Part shown: positions 1 to 6,943 of the stretch, one piece after another | How positions within the stretch are numbered: position 1 is the stretch's first letter | How the letters are laid out: each line of letters starts with the position of its first letter | From: Patescibacteria group bacterium | Lineage (GTDB): Bacteria; Patescibacteriota; Doudnabacteria; UBA920 | Direction: 5' to 3' | NCBI GenBank assembly: GCA_023473845.1 | Contig: JAMCYA010000007.1 | Location: 1-13,178 of the forward strand | DNA: 13,178 bases | Notes under the pieces: generated by a model | What the model was told of the DNA's origin: nothing | Databases searched by the model: none | The model's input: the letters and a program-made list of their open reading frames with translations, nothing else | Program-made: the position numbers and the translations under genes

Positions 1-183
1 TAAGCTGTTTTTGCCGGGATAGCGTCCGTAAGCGCTGTCGTATTTGAGCAAATGAGCCAGTACCTGCGTACTGGTCAAATCATTAATTGCCACAACCTCC
101 AGCTCTTCTTTTTCCAAAGCCAGCTTGAACGCCTGGCGGCCGATGCGGCCAAAACCGTTAATTGCAACCTTAATTTTTGACAT
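1..183 (-). CDS. gap: Glyceraldehyde-3-phosphate dehydrogenase, N-terminal part (cut by window edge)
   Basis: This is the first 61 codons of a type I GAPDH, read leftwards from an ATG at 181-183 and open to the window edge. The translation starts MSKIKVAINGFGRIGRQAFK, the NAD-binding Rossmann glycine motif (GFGRIGR) found at the start of GAPDH. It continues through VVAINDLT and LLKYDSAYGRYPG, matching the family's conserved NDL and KYDS-(T/V)-HG region. The family oxidatively phosphorylates glyceraldehyde 3-phosphate to 1,3-bisphosphoglycerate in the cytoplasm. The catalytic Cys lies outside the window, so activity cannot be judged. It is the last visible gene of the minus-strand operon, 40 bases after the PfkB kinase stop. 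That gap holds no Shine-Dalgarno at the usual distance (an AGGA lies about 25 bases upstream). Placement after tpiA, rpe and rpiB fits a central carbon operon. Confidence 0.93.
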   Translation of the reverse strand, partial: MSKIKVAINGFGRIGRQAFKLALEKEELEVVAINDLTSTQVLAHLLKYDSAYGRYPGKNSL

Positions 184-223
184 AGGTGGATTTAAGTTAA
201 TTTTTTCCTAGTATCCAAAATTT

Positions 224-1231
224 TCAAATTTCGCGGGCCAGCCGGACCACTAGTTTCTCCTTCTGGCTGTCGGTGATCGCAACAGGCTGGAAGCTTTTGT
301 GTGTTTTCAGCCGGCTTTGCAATTCCGCCTTAGTGAGCAGCCCGGCCTGCGGGCCAATCTGCCCGACCACGCTCGCGGCGTTCACCGGGCCCCAGCGCAA
401 AGCTTCCGCATGCGGCAAACCGTAAACCAAAGCCGCTATATACGCTGTGGTGAAAGAATCTCCGGCGCCGGTCGCCTCCAGCCTTTTACCGGGGAACTTT
501 TGGGTGAAATAAAAGCCTTCGCTGCTGTAGCTGTAGGCGCCCCTTGGGCCGTCCGTCACCGTGACTGCTTTGGGTCCCAAAGCCACCAGCCGGCGGCACA
601 GCTCCTTAATACTGTCCGCCTTGCCAACCCAGCCTTCGGCCTCCTCCACGTTCAAGGAAAGCAGGTCGGTTTTTTCCAAAACCTTGCGGTTGGCTTTCGG
701 CCCCGCCAGCAGCTGGTACGTACCCGGATTAAAAGCCAGGCGCACGTCGTACTTTTCCAGATACTTGACCAAGTCTTTATAAATTTTTTCAAACCCCTTG
801 CCCATGCTGGTCAAATACACCCAGCGGGCGGGTAAAAAATTAGGCAGCTTGTAATGCCGGTGCTCATGGTACACATAAATCGTGCGTTCGCCCTCGTAGC
901 ACAAGACCACGGAGGCATTGGTGCCGTGCCGGTCGTTCTTCTCTATGTAGCGCGTTGAAACGCCTTCTTTCTGCATTTTATGCAGGACTTCGCGCCCGCC
1001 CATATCGTGGGCAAAGACCGTATAAAAAGCTGTTTTCAAACCCAGCCGCGAACTGCCGACCGCATGGTTGGCCGCATTGCCCGCCACGGATTTATACAGC
1101 TTGTCTACAGGCAGCTTGTCGCCCCAATTAATTAGCGCTTTTTGCTCCCCGCCCATTTCGCGGATTTCCAAATCTTTAATAAACAAAAAAGTATCAATAG
1201 TGGCGTCGCCGATGGAAATAATATCAAACAT
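224..1231 (-). CDS. PfkB (ribokinase)-family carbohydrate kinase
   Basis: A 335-residue cytoplasmic sugar or nucleoside kinase of the PfkB/ribokinase family, which transfers the ATP gamma-phosphate to a sugar hydroxyl. Visible family features are an N-terminal strand with GDATIDTF (residues 8-15, usual substrate-binding Asp), AGNAANHAVG (50-59, the glycine/asparagine substrate loop), NVEEAE (194-199), VTDGPRGAY (225-233), and the C-terminal signature ATGAGDSF (253-260) with the anion hole and catalytic base Asp258. Length is normal for the family. The ATG at 1229-1231 is supported by AAAGGAG (1238-1244, minus strand) six bases upstream. The start overlaps the end of the DUF2339 gene by eight bases, so translation is probably coupled. 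Substrate cannot be read from sequence: ribose, fructose or a nucleoside are all possible. Neighbours in pentose phosphate metabolism favour a pentose- or nucleoside-derived substrate, but that is inference. Confidence 0.92.
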   Translation of the reverse strand: MFDIISIGDATIDTFLFIKDLEIREMGGEQKALINWGDKLPVDKLYKSVAGNAANHAVGSSRLGLKTAFYTVFAHDMGGREVLHKMQKEGVSTRYIEKNDRHGTNASVVLCYEGERTIYVYHEHRHYKLPNFLPARWVYLTSMGKGFEKIYKDLVKYLEKYDVRLAFNPGTYQLLAGPKANRKVLEKTDLLSLNVEEAEGWVGKADSIKELCRRLVALGPKAVTVTDGPRGAYSYSSEGFYFTQKFPGKRLEATGAGDSFTTAYIAALVYGLPHAEALRWGPVNAASVVGQIGPQAGLLTKAELQSRLKTHKSFQPVAITDSQKEKLVVRLAREI

Positions 1232-3761
1232 GCACAGCTCCTTTCTTGTCCCCTTCCAAAAATTCTACAATCCGGCTGCGGTGCCGCTGGTACGCATACG
1301 ATACGGAGAGCAAAATGACGCCCAAAACGATAAACGAAACAATGCGGTAGCCGGTTTCCAGGGCCAGAGCATCAAACAAAAACACCTTTAAGATGCTTGC
1401 CCCAAACAATGCCAAAGCCACTTTGCGGAACAGCGGACTGTGGGCAACAGCCCCGATGATGATTAAAACAACGGCATAGGCTATCCACCACAGGCTCATC
1501 AGCAGGTTCCGGGTATTCCCGTCTTCTGGCCGGGCAAAGTACCTGACAAGCTCCCAGGAAAAAGCAAACCACAGCAGCAGGCTAGCTGCCACCTTCATAA
1601 AATCACCGGCTTTTTCCTTCCCTGCCTCGTCCGGCAAAAAGCGCACCATGACCAAAAGCGCCAGCGCTTCCATTAGCATCAGACCGAATTTGGCGTTTAA
1701 AATGAATATGTAGTCATCTGCGCTGTAACCCAAAAACACCACGCGGAAAAAACCCAACACCAGCAGGCCCAAGGCAATGCGGGCAAGCAGGCGGCTATTG
1801 GCCAGGCGGGCAAAATAAATCAACAGCACGGGGTAAATCGCCCACCAGAAGGCCACGCGCGAGTCTTGGCCGATGCCGGTAAAAGCATGAAAAACGTCCA
1901 GGGTGACAACTAACCATAAAAATAACGCGCCGATTACACTCAGCACTCCACTTGCGTAAGCCGCGTATTTGTCGGTTTTTAAAACCCGGGACCAATAGGC
2001 CAGGACAAACAAAGCGGCTGTTTCCAAGACCATAAGGCCGAACTTAAAATTAAAGACAAAAGCAGCGCGTTCAGCCGGATAAGGCACGCTCAGGCTTCTC
2101 AGGAGGGCAAAAGCGGTCAGCAACAGCCCGGCTTTAATTAGGCCGGGCTTTTTGGCAAGCGTGCCCAATCCGCCCAGCAGCAGCGGATACACAATCCACC
2201 AGAGAGCCAGGCCGTACTCCCCGTTGAGGCTGGGGAAAAAATGGCTAATGTCCCAGGAAAGACCGGCCCAGAGCAAAAAGATGCCGATAAAATTGAAGGC
2301 CCGGTCTGTATGGCTTTCAAACAAAGTGTGATTTTGGGAACGGGAATAAAGCCAAGCCGCATAAAACAAAACCGCAGCCTCCAGGGCCATGAGGCCGAAC
2401 TTAAAATTAAACACGAACACTTGCCCAAAAACCTCCGCATAAGGCAAGGCTAAAATCAAAACCAGCGAGTAAAGCAGCGTCAAAGTGCTCCACAGCCGCA
2501 GTTCCTTGCGCTTTAACGCATAAGCCAAGCCCGCACCCGCCCCACCGGCCAGCGCCACGGCCAAACACAAAGCCTCCCGGTCCCACTGCCAGCTGAACGC
2601 TGCCAAAAACAGGGCTGCACCGGCAAAAGATAAACTGTAATTAATTTCTTCAAACTCCAGCCTGTCAATTAAAGCGTAGGCCAAAAACGCAGCCAGGCTG
2701 GCAAACAGGCCCATACCCAAAAGCCAGGCATGATAGCCGCCTGCCAGTAAATTCTGGACATATATCAAATACACAAACCCGGTCAGCAGCATGGCCAGAC
2801 TGGTAAGTTTGGAAAACTTGTTGTCCAAAGTTTTAGCCAGAGCATGGCGCCGCAGAACCGCAGTCAGGCCCACAAAAAAAATCAAAACAAACACCATGAA
2901 AAAAATTACGGAAGGCACGGCATTAAGAGAAGAGGAAAACTTAACAAACCAATAGGAAAAATCTATCCAGGTGGCGAACACGGCAAATAGAGCCAAACCG
3001 GACCAATACTTTTTTGCCAAAATCGCCAATACCGCCAAATTTAAAATTGTGAGGTACACCAGCAGCTGCATCTGCCGGTTTTCGCCAGAACTTAAAGCCA
3101 CAGGCGCCCCGTAAGCGCCCAGCAAACCCAGAACCGCCAGGGCCAGGGACTGCCGGTAATACGCCAGCGCCACTGCGCACACGGATGCAAAAACCATTAA
3201 AGCCAAGGCCACAGACTGCGGGAACAGCCCATAAAAATCGTAGCCGGCAAAAATCGTAAAATACCACAGGGCAACACCCCCGCCCATCATTACATTGGCG
3301 TATTTGGCATATTTTTCCCGCCACAGCCAGCCCAAAAATACAAAAAGCCCGCCCACGGCAAAACCCAGGGCAATCCTCATCCAGGGCGTAATCCAGTTCT
3401 GGTCTACCGCATATTTGAAAAACAGGCCCATACCCAAAAGCACGGCCACCACGCCGATCTTGTTCAGCCAATTGGTCGCAATCTCGGTCTCATCCTTTTG
3501 CTGCCTTGGTGTTATGGGCGCAGCTTCGGGCATGACCGCGCTGCCCCTCGGCTGTTCTGCCAAAACAGCCGCAGCTGGCGGCGGAGGCGCAGGACTTGCG
3601 GGCTCAACCCACAAACTGGGCTTGGCATTGCCGGCCACTAGCGGGGGTTCGGCCGCGGCAGGTTTTTTGCCCCCCTTCACCTGCTCTTCCAGCCGGCTTA
3701 TCCTGCTGCTGAGGCTGGCCACCCAGATGACAAAGACAATGATAATTACAAAAGTGAGCAT
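1224..3761 (-). CDS. DUF2339 family large multi-pass membrane protein with three C-terminal repeats
   Basis: An 845-residue integral membrane protein of unknown function that I place in the DUF2339 family. Residues 1-17 form a hydrophobic anchor. A short heptad-like helix follows (SLSSRISRLEEQVKGG, 17-31), then a Pro/Ala-rich linker (about 33-85), then the family's hallmark block NWLNKIGVVAVLLGMGLFFKYA (97-118) and a KYA-x-VMMGGGVALWY segment (152-167). The rest is 20 or more hydrophobic segments. The C-terminal 400 residues hold three tandem modules of 118-119 residues, each with an N-x-KFGLM-x-x-E motif (N452, N571, N689) and a later Trp-Trp pair (521, 639, 758). No catalytic residues are recognisable. 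It sits four bases after the rpe-like gene with no Shine-Dalgarno, and overlaps the PfkB gene by eight bases. DUF2339 proteins are abundant but uncharacterised, so envelope or transport roles are guesses. Confidence 0.88.
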   Translation of the reverse strand: MLTFVIIIVFVIWVASLSSRISRLEEQVKGGKKPAAAEPPLVAGNAKPSLWVEPASPAPPPPAAAVLAEQPRGSAVMPEAAPITPRQQKDETEIATNWLNKIGVVAVLLGMGLFFKYAVDQNWITPWMRIALGFAVGGLFVFLGWLWREKYAKYANVMMGGGVALWYFTIFAGYDFYGLFPQSVALALMVFASVCAVALAYYRQSLALAVLGLLGAYGAPVALSSGENRQMQLLVYLTILNLAVLAILAKKYWSGLALFAVFATWIDFSYWFVKFSSSLNAVPSVIFFMVFVLIFFVGLTAVLRRHALAKTLDNKFSKLTSLAMLLTGFVYLIYVQNLLAGGYHAWLLGMGLFASLAAFLAYALIDRLEFEEINYSLSFAGAALFLAAFSWQWDREALCLAVALAGGAGAGLAYALKRKELRLWSTLTLLYSLVLILALPYAEVFGQVFVFNFKFGLMALEAAVLFYAAWLYSRSQNHTLFESHTDRAFNFIGIFLLWAGLSWDISHFFPSLNGEYGLALWWIVYPLLLGGLGTLAKKPGLIKAGLLLTAFALLRSLSVPYPAERAAFVFNFKFGLMVLETAALFVLAYWSRVLKTDKYAAYASGVLSVIGALFLWLVVTLDVFHAFTGIGQDSRVAFWWAIYPVLLIYFARLANSRLLARIALGLLVLGFFRVVFLGYSADDYIFILNAKFGLMLMEALALLVMVRFLPDEAGKEKAGDFMKVAASLLLWFAFSWELVRYFARPEDGNTRNLLMSLWWIAYAVVLIIIGAVAHSPLFRKVALALFGASILKVFLFDALALETGYRIVSFIVLGVILLSVSYAYQRHRSRIVEFLEGDKKGAVHV

Positions 3762-3765
3762 GTTG

Positions 3766-4410
3766 TTATTTTATTTCTTGAAGCAATTGTTCGTATGCCG
3801 CCTGCAAATCCAGCGCCTTCAGCAAAGCGGAGCCCGCTATGAGCAAGTCTGCGCCACTTTTTGCCAGCCGCCCCGCATTGGCAGCAGACACGCCGCCGTC
3901 CACTTCTATTATAGCATTTGGCAAGAGCTTTCTGAGTTGGGCTACCCGCTCATAAGTGTCCTCTAAAAATGCCTGCCCCTGGAAGCCGGGAACAATACCC
4001 AATTGCTGAAACTGCTCGACTTCGGGATAAAACTCCTGGAGAACCGTAACCGGCGTTTCATTTTTCAGGCAAATGCCGGGCTTAAGGCCCGCGGCTTTGA
4101 TATTGGCAAGGCTCTGCCTTAATTCCGCAGCACTAGGAAAAGCTTCATAATGTACCAGGATTGTTTTAAAGCCCGAGAGCTGATAATCAAAAAAGTCTTT
4201 GGGTTCGCTTACCATCAAATGGGCCTCGAAGTGAAAAGCGGGGTTTAGGACTTCCATTTCAGTAACCGGCAGCATGGCATTGGGCACAAAAATTCCGTCG
4301 CCGAAATCTACCTGGATGCGTTCCACCCCGGGCAGCTTGGTCAGGCGAGCCAGCTTGTCCACAAAACCTTCCTTGGTTTTTTCCAAAATTGCAGGTACGA
4401 TTTGGGCCAT
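3766..4410 (-). CDS. rpe: Ribulose-phosphate 3-epimerase family protein with a substituted metal ligand
   Basis: A 214-residue TIM-barrel protein of the ribulose-phosphate 3-epimerase family, which interconverts ribulose 5-phosphate and xylulose 5-phosphate. Family landmarks are IQVDFGDGIFVPN (32-44), FEAHLMV (61-67), LVHYEA (85-90), GIVPGFQGQ (138-146), EVDGGV (169-174) and the phosphate-binding AGSAL segment (192-196). In characterised epimerases four residues bind the catalytic metal: His and Asp in the H-x-D strand, His in HLMV, and Asp in VDGG. Here Asp35, His64 and Asp171 are present, but the first His is Gln33, and the usual MDG is GDG. Activity may therefore be altered, or the substrate may differ. 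It lies 10 bases after the rpiB-like gene and four bases before the DUF2339 gene, without a Shine-Dalgarno. The family call is secure; the exact reaction is less so. Confidence 0.85.
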   Translation of the reverse strand: MAQIVPAILEKTKEGFVDKLARLTKLPGVERIQVDFGDGIFVPNAMLPVTEMEVLNPAFHFEAHLMVSEPKDFFDYQLSGFKTILVHYEAFPSAAELRQSLANIKAAGLKPGICLKNETPVTVLQEFYPEVEQFQQLGIVPGFQGQAFLEDTYERVAQLRKLLPNAIIEVDGGVSAANAGRLAKSGADLLIAGSALLKALDLQAAYEQLLQEIK

Positions 4411-4420
4411 AAATTAGAAC

Positions 4421-4870
4421 TTAAAAAGCGGTTTCCATTTTTTTTACTTTTGCCACCCTGCGCTTGTGCCTTGCTTCTTTGGAAAAAGGCGTGCTGATGA
4501 AGGTGTGCAGAATTTTTTCAGCTTGCCGGGGCGTAAGGTAGTCACCGGCCAGGCACAGCACATTGGCAAAGTCATCGTTTCTGGTAGAAAAAGCCAGGCG
4601 TTCATTCCAGGCGGAAACCGCGCGCACGCCTTTTACCTTGTTGGCTGCCACGCACATCCCCTGCCCGCTCCGGCACAACAGCACTCCCACATCGCCGAGC
4701 GGATGCGCAGCCACTTTTCCCGCCACCTTCCGCGCATAATCCGGATAGTCGTCAGCCGGGTCAGCTTGGTGCGGCCCAAGGTCTACAAAACTAATTTGGC
4801 GCGCTTCCAAATATTTTTTTATTTTTTCTTTAAGGGGAAAACCCCCATGGTCTGCGCCGAGATACAGCAT
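4421..4870 (-). CDS. rpiB: RpiB/LacAB-family sugar-phosphate isomerase
   Basis: A 149-residue isomerase of the RpiB/LacA/LacB family, probably interconverting ribose 5-phosphate and ribulose 5-phosphate. It shows the N-terminal GADHGGFPLKEKI (5-17, substrate-binding Asp7-His8), DDYPDYA (40-46), the active-site loop VLLCRSGQGMCVAANK (63-78) with the expected catalytic Cys66, GVRAV (81-85), and the C-terminal RH-x-x-R (134-138) phosphate-binding region. Two differences stand out: the loop is CRSGQG rather than CGTGxG, and the position of E. coli His99 (RQHNDTNVL) is Asp99 here (RNDDFANVL, same spacing). The gene starts two bases after the tpiA stop and has no Shine-Dalgarno, so it is probably translated by coupling. 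It is followed by the rpe-like gene, giving two consecutive steps of the non-oxidative pentose phosphate pathway. A LacA/LacB-like hexose phosphate specificity is less likely but not excluded. Confidence 0.88.
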   Translation of the reverse strand: MLYLGADHGGFPLKEKIKKYLEARQISFVDLGPHQADPADDYPDYARKVAGKVAAHPLGDVGVLLCRSGQGMCVAANKVKGVRAVSAWNERLAFSTRNDDFANVLCLAGDYLTPRQAEKILHTFISTPFSKEARHKRRVAKVKKMETAF

Positions 4871-4872
4871 AT

Positions 4873-5556
4873 TTACAGATTGATTATTTGATTAAAATAT
4901 TTCGGAATTAGGCTGGCTCCGCCGGGCAGCAGCCCATCGATATTGCGCTGGTCAAGAAAGCCCTTTGCGTTGTACGGGCTCACGCTGCCGCCGTAAAGCA
5001 CCTTTCCTACGCCGAACTTATGTTTAATAAAAATAGCCATCTTTTCAGCGTGTTCCGGAGTGGCATTTTTACCCGTGCCAATGGCCCACACCGGTTCGTA
5101 CGCCACAATTACCTCGGCCGGTTCAATGCCGGCAAGTCCGAGCTCCAGCTGAGTCTTTAACACATCGGTCACCTCCAGGTCGTCCTGTTCCACTTTGGTG
5201 CCAAAACCCACGCAGATCACCGGAGTTATGCCCGCAGCCAAAAGCGCCCTGGCTTTGGCATTGACGAGTTCGTCTGTTTCGCCCAGCTCGCGTTTTTCGC
5301 TGTGCCCCACCAGGCAATATTTCACCTTCAGCGATTTCAGCTGAACCGGGGAAATTTGACCCGTAAAGGCGCCCGCAGGCTGCCAAAAACAATCCTGGGC
5401 GCCAAGGCGGGGAAAAACTACGCCCGCCAAAAAAGCCGGCGGCGGGCAGATAACCGCCACATGCTTGGACTTGCGCGAAATTGCCGCAGCTAATTTCTTT
5501 GCGGCCGCAAGCGTGGCGGGGTGCAGCTTCCAATTGCCAATCACAAGTTTTTTCAT
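4873..5556 (-). CDS. tpiA: Triosephosphate isomerase (short form)
   Basis: Triosephosphate isomerase interconverts dihydroxyacetone phosphate and glyceraldehyde 3-phosphate in the cytoplasm. All catalytic residues are visible: Asn8 and Lys10 in IGNWKLH, His85 in VGHSEKR (83-89), and Glu154 in the loop-6 region AYEPVWAIGTGK (152-163), plus the phosphate-binding YGGSV (188-192) and GGASL (212-216). At 227 residues it is shorter than the usual 245-255. A one-residue deletion follows GHSEKR (REL-GETD), CVGE is CVGF, and the usual DGALVGGASL reads DGLLPGGASL. The start codon overlaps the GalT stop as ATGA, and a strong Shine-Dalgarno (GAGGAG, 5564-5569, minus strand) lies seven bases upstream inside the GalT coding region. 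It supplies substrate to the gap product encoded downstream in the same operon. Confidence 0.96.
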   Translation of the reverse strand: MKKLVIGNWKLHPATLAAAKKLAAAISRKSKHVAVICPPPAFLAGVVFPRLGAQDCFWQPAGAFTGQISPVQLKSLKVKYCLVGHSEKRELGETDELVNAKARALLAAGITPVICVGFGTKVEQDDLEVTDVLKTQLELGLAGIEPAEVIVAYEPVWAIGTGKNATPEHAEKMAIFIKHKFGVGKVLYGGSVSPYNAKGFLDQRNIDGLLPGGASLIPKYFNQIINL

Positions 5557-6560
5557 GGGTTGTCTCCTCTTAAAAATTGCGCTGTGATTTCCGGGGGTAT
5601 GGGATTAATCGGAATGCCGGTCGCATACTCAAAACCGGCCCAAATGGTCAGGCGGGGGAAAATGACCAAATGCCAGTGGTAGGCTTTTTCCTCCTGCACG
5701 CTGTGCCGGTGGTCGCTCTGCTGTTTCTTTAACGGCATAGTATGGATGTAAAAGTTCAGCGGCGGATCGGAAAGCTTGGTATAGAGTTGGCCTAGCATTA
5801 CTTTCAGGACAAAAGACAAGTGCCTCAGTTCTTCTTTGGAAATATCCTCGAACCGGGCGCCGTGCTTTTTGGGCAAAATCCAAGTTTCAAAGGGCTTGCG
5901 GGAAGCATAAGCCGAAAGCACCACAAAATGCTCACTTTCGTAAACCACCCGGTCTTTGACTTCCAGCTCTTCTTTAATAATGTCGCAATAAATACAAGTG
6001 TGGTTGTGCTGGTAATAGTGGTAACAGCCCATAATTTCGTCGTGCACGTGCGGCGGCACAATGGGCGTGGCAATCAGCTGGTAGTGGGGATGGACAAGAG
6101 AGGCTCCGGCCTCGCGCCCGTGATTGTGGAAAATTTGGACGTAAGCCAGTTCGGGATGCCCGGTCAGCAGATTGATTCTCTCGATAAAAGTTTCCAGGCT
6201 CAGCTCTACCGTGGCAATGGACTGCAGGGCCACGGGTTCGTTGTGCTTTCGGGTCACAATCACTTCGTGGTCGCCGTCGCCCGAATGAGACACATAAAAA
6301 CCCTTGTGCCGGTAAAGCGCCGTGTGTTCCAGGGCGGCAAACTTATTGGGAATAATCCGGACCTCCCAATTCTTGCCGTAGGGAAAGCGGTAAAGCTCCG
6401 TATTCTGGGCTTCGTTGCCCGGACAGAACACGCACTTATGGTCCAGCTCCGGCAAGCCTTCCATGACTGAGCGGGTCTTGTAATCCTCCGGCCGCTTAGC
6501 GCGGTTGGGCGCAATCAGCACCCAGTGCTTGCTTATGGGGTTTTGTCGGAATTCGCTCAT
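5553..6560 (-). CDS. galT: GalT-like hexose-1-phosphate nucleotidyltransferase (HIT superfamily)
   Basis: A 335-residue member of the galactose-1-phosphate uridylyltransferase branch of the HIT superfamily, close to the 348 residues of E. coli GalT. It carries an N-terminal CVFC pair (Cys43, Cys46), as in the Zn site of GalT, and IIPNKFAAL (69-77). The active-site stretch FHNHGREAGASLVHPHYQL (144-162) holds the nucleophilic His-Pro-His (157-159). A second pair is CIYC (Cys189, Cys192), and the C-terminal half has the YHWHLVIFPR (294-303) and GFEYATGIPIN (309-319) motifs. The family passes a nucleotidyl group through a covalent His intermediate, typically UDP-glucose plus galactose 1-phosphate. 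No galK or galE is visible here, so the true substrate could be another hexose 1-phosphate or ADP-glucose, as in ADP-glucose phosphorylases. The start overlaps the ruvX stop by four bases; only a weak AGG precedes it. Confidence 0.87.
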   Translation of the reverse strand: MSEFRQNPISKHWVLIAPNRAKRPEDYKTRSVMEGLPELDHKCVFCPGNEAQNTELYRFPYGKNWEVRIIPNKFAALEHTALYRHKGFYVSHSGDGDHEVIVTRKHNEPVALQSIATVELSLETFIERINLLTGHPELAYVQIFHNHGREAGASLVHPHYQLIATPIVPPHVHDEIMGCYHYYQHNHTCIYCDIIKEELEVKDRVVYESEHFVVLSAYASRKPFETWILPKKHGARFEDISKEELRHLSFVLKVMLGQLYTKLSDPPLNFYIHTMPLKKQQSDHRHSVQEEKAYHWHLVIFPRLTIWAGFEYATGIPINPIPPEITAQFLRGDNP

Positions 6561-6943
6561 TGCCTGTTTTTGTTTTTGTCCAAATAATTTTGCAATAAAA
6601 TCTGGGCGGCCAGGCTGTCCAGGTTTTTTTTGCCACCGGACAAATGCTGGGCCATGACCGAAGTCAGCCGTTCGTCAATCACATCCACGGTTACGCCCGT
6701 GATTTTCTCCAAATCTTCGCTGAAATTTTTTACCTCCAGAGTTTTTTTGGTTTCCCGGCCAGCCATATTTATCGGCCAGCCCACTACGATTTTTTCCACT
6801 TCTTCGTCCGCAACCAGCCGGCTGATCTTTTTCCAAAAATCCTTGGGCGACAAAATATCCAGCTCCCTGGCAAAAGTCAGTCCTTCGTCGCTGATTGCCA
6901 GGCCAATCCTTTTTTCACCGTAATCAATGCCTAAAATCTTCAT
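6557..6943 (-). CDS. ruvX: RuvX/YqgF RNase H-fold nuclease (putative Holliday junction resolvase)
   Basis: A 128-residue YqgF-family protein with an RNase H-like fold. The motifs are complete: KILGIDYGEKRIGLAISD (2-19, catalytic Asp7), VVGWPINMAG (53-62), VIDERLTS (88-95, acidic residues Asp90 and Glu91) and the C-terminal DSLAAQILLQNYL (109-121, Asp109). The family is essential in many bacteria. It has been described as a Holliday junction resolvase and in E. coli as acting in maturation of the 5' end of pre-16S rRNA, so the in vivo role may be ribosomal. The start is immediately after the htrA stop with no gap, and the stop overlaps galT by four bases. Only a weak GGAAG lies upstream at a long distance, so coupled translation is likely. 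Its position among sugar-phosphate genes looks like operon packing rather than a shared pathway. Confidence 0.95.
   Translation of the reverse strand: MKILGIDYGEKRIGLAISDEGLTFARELDILSPKDFWKKISRLVADEEVEKIVVGWPINMAGRETKKTLEVKNFSEDLEKITGVTVDVIDERLTSVMAQHLSGGKKNLDSLAAQILLQNYLDKNKNRQ

Noticed and set aside
184..223. Possible separate promoter before gap (GATACT-like -10)
   Set aside because: The hexamer matches poorly and the only TTGAAA lies six bases away, so no usable spacing exists.
299..835. Long plus-strand open frame opposite the PfkB kinase
   Set aside because: It is antisense to a gene with clear family motifs, and its translation shows no recognisable domain.
3908..3916. Extended -10-like TGCTATAAT on the minus strand inside the rpe-like gene, about 150 bases before the DUF2339 start
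   Set aside because: No -35-like hexamer was found at 16-18 bases, and the bases encode the conserved segment before VDGG, so coding constraint explains it. An internal promoter remains possible but unsupported.
3295..3966. A 223-codon plus-strand open frame opposite DUF2339 and the rpe-like gene
   Set aside because: It spans the junction of two well-supported minus-strand genes and its translation has no recognisable domain. It is a shadow frame.
5820..6470. A 216-codon plus-strand open frame opposite the GalT-like gene
   Set aside because: The minus-strand gene carries the intact HPH active site and the Cys pairs, so the antisense frame is not needed to explain the sequence.
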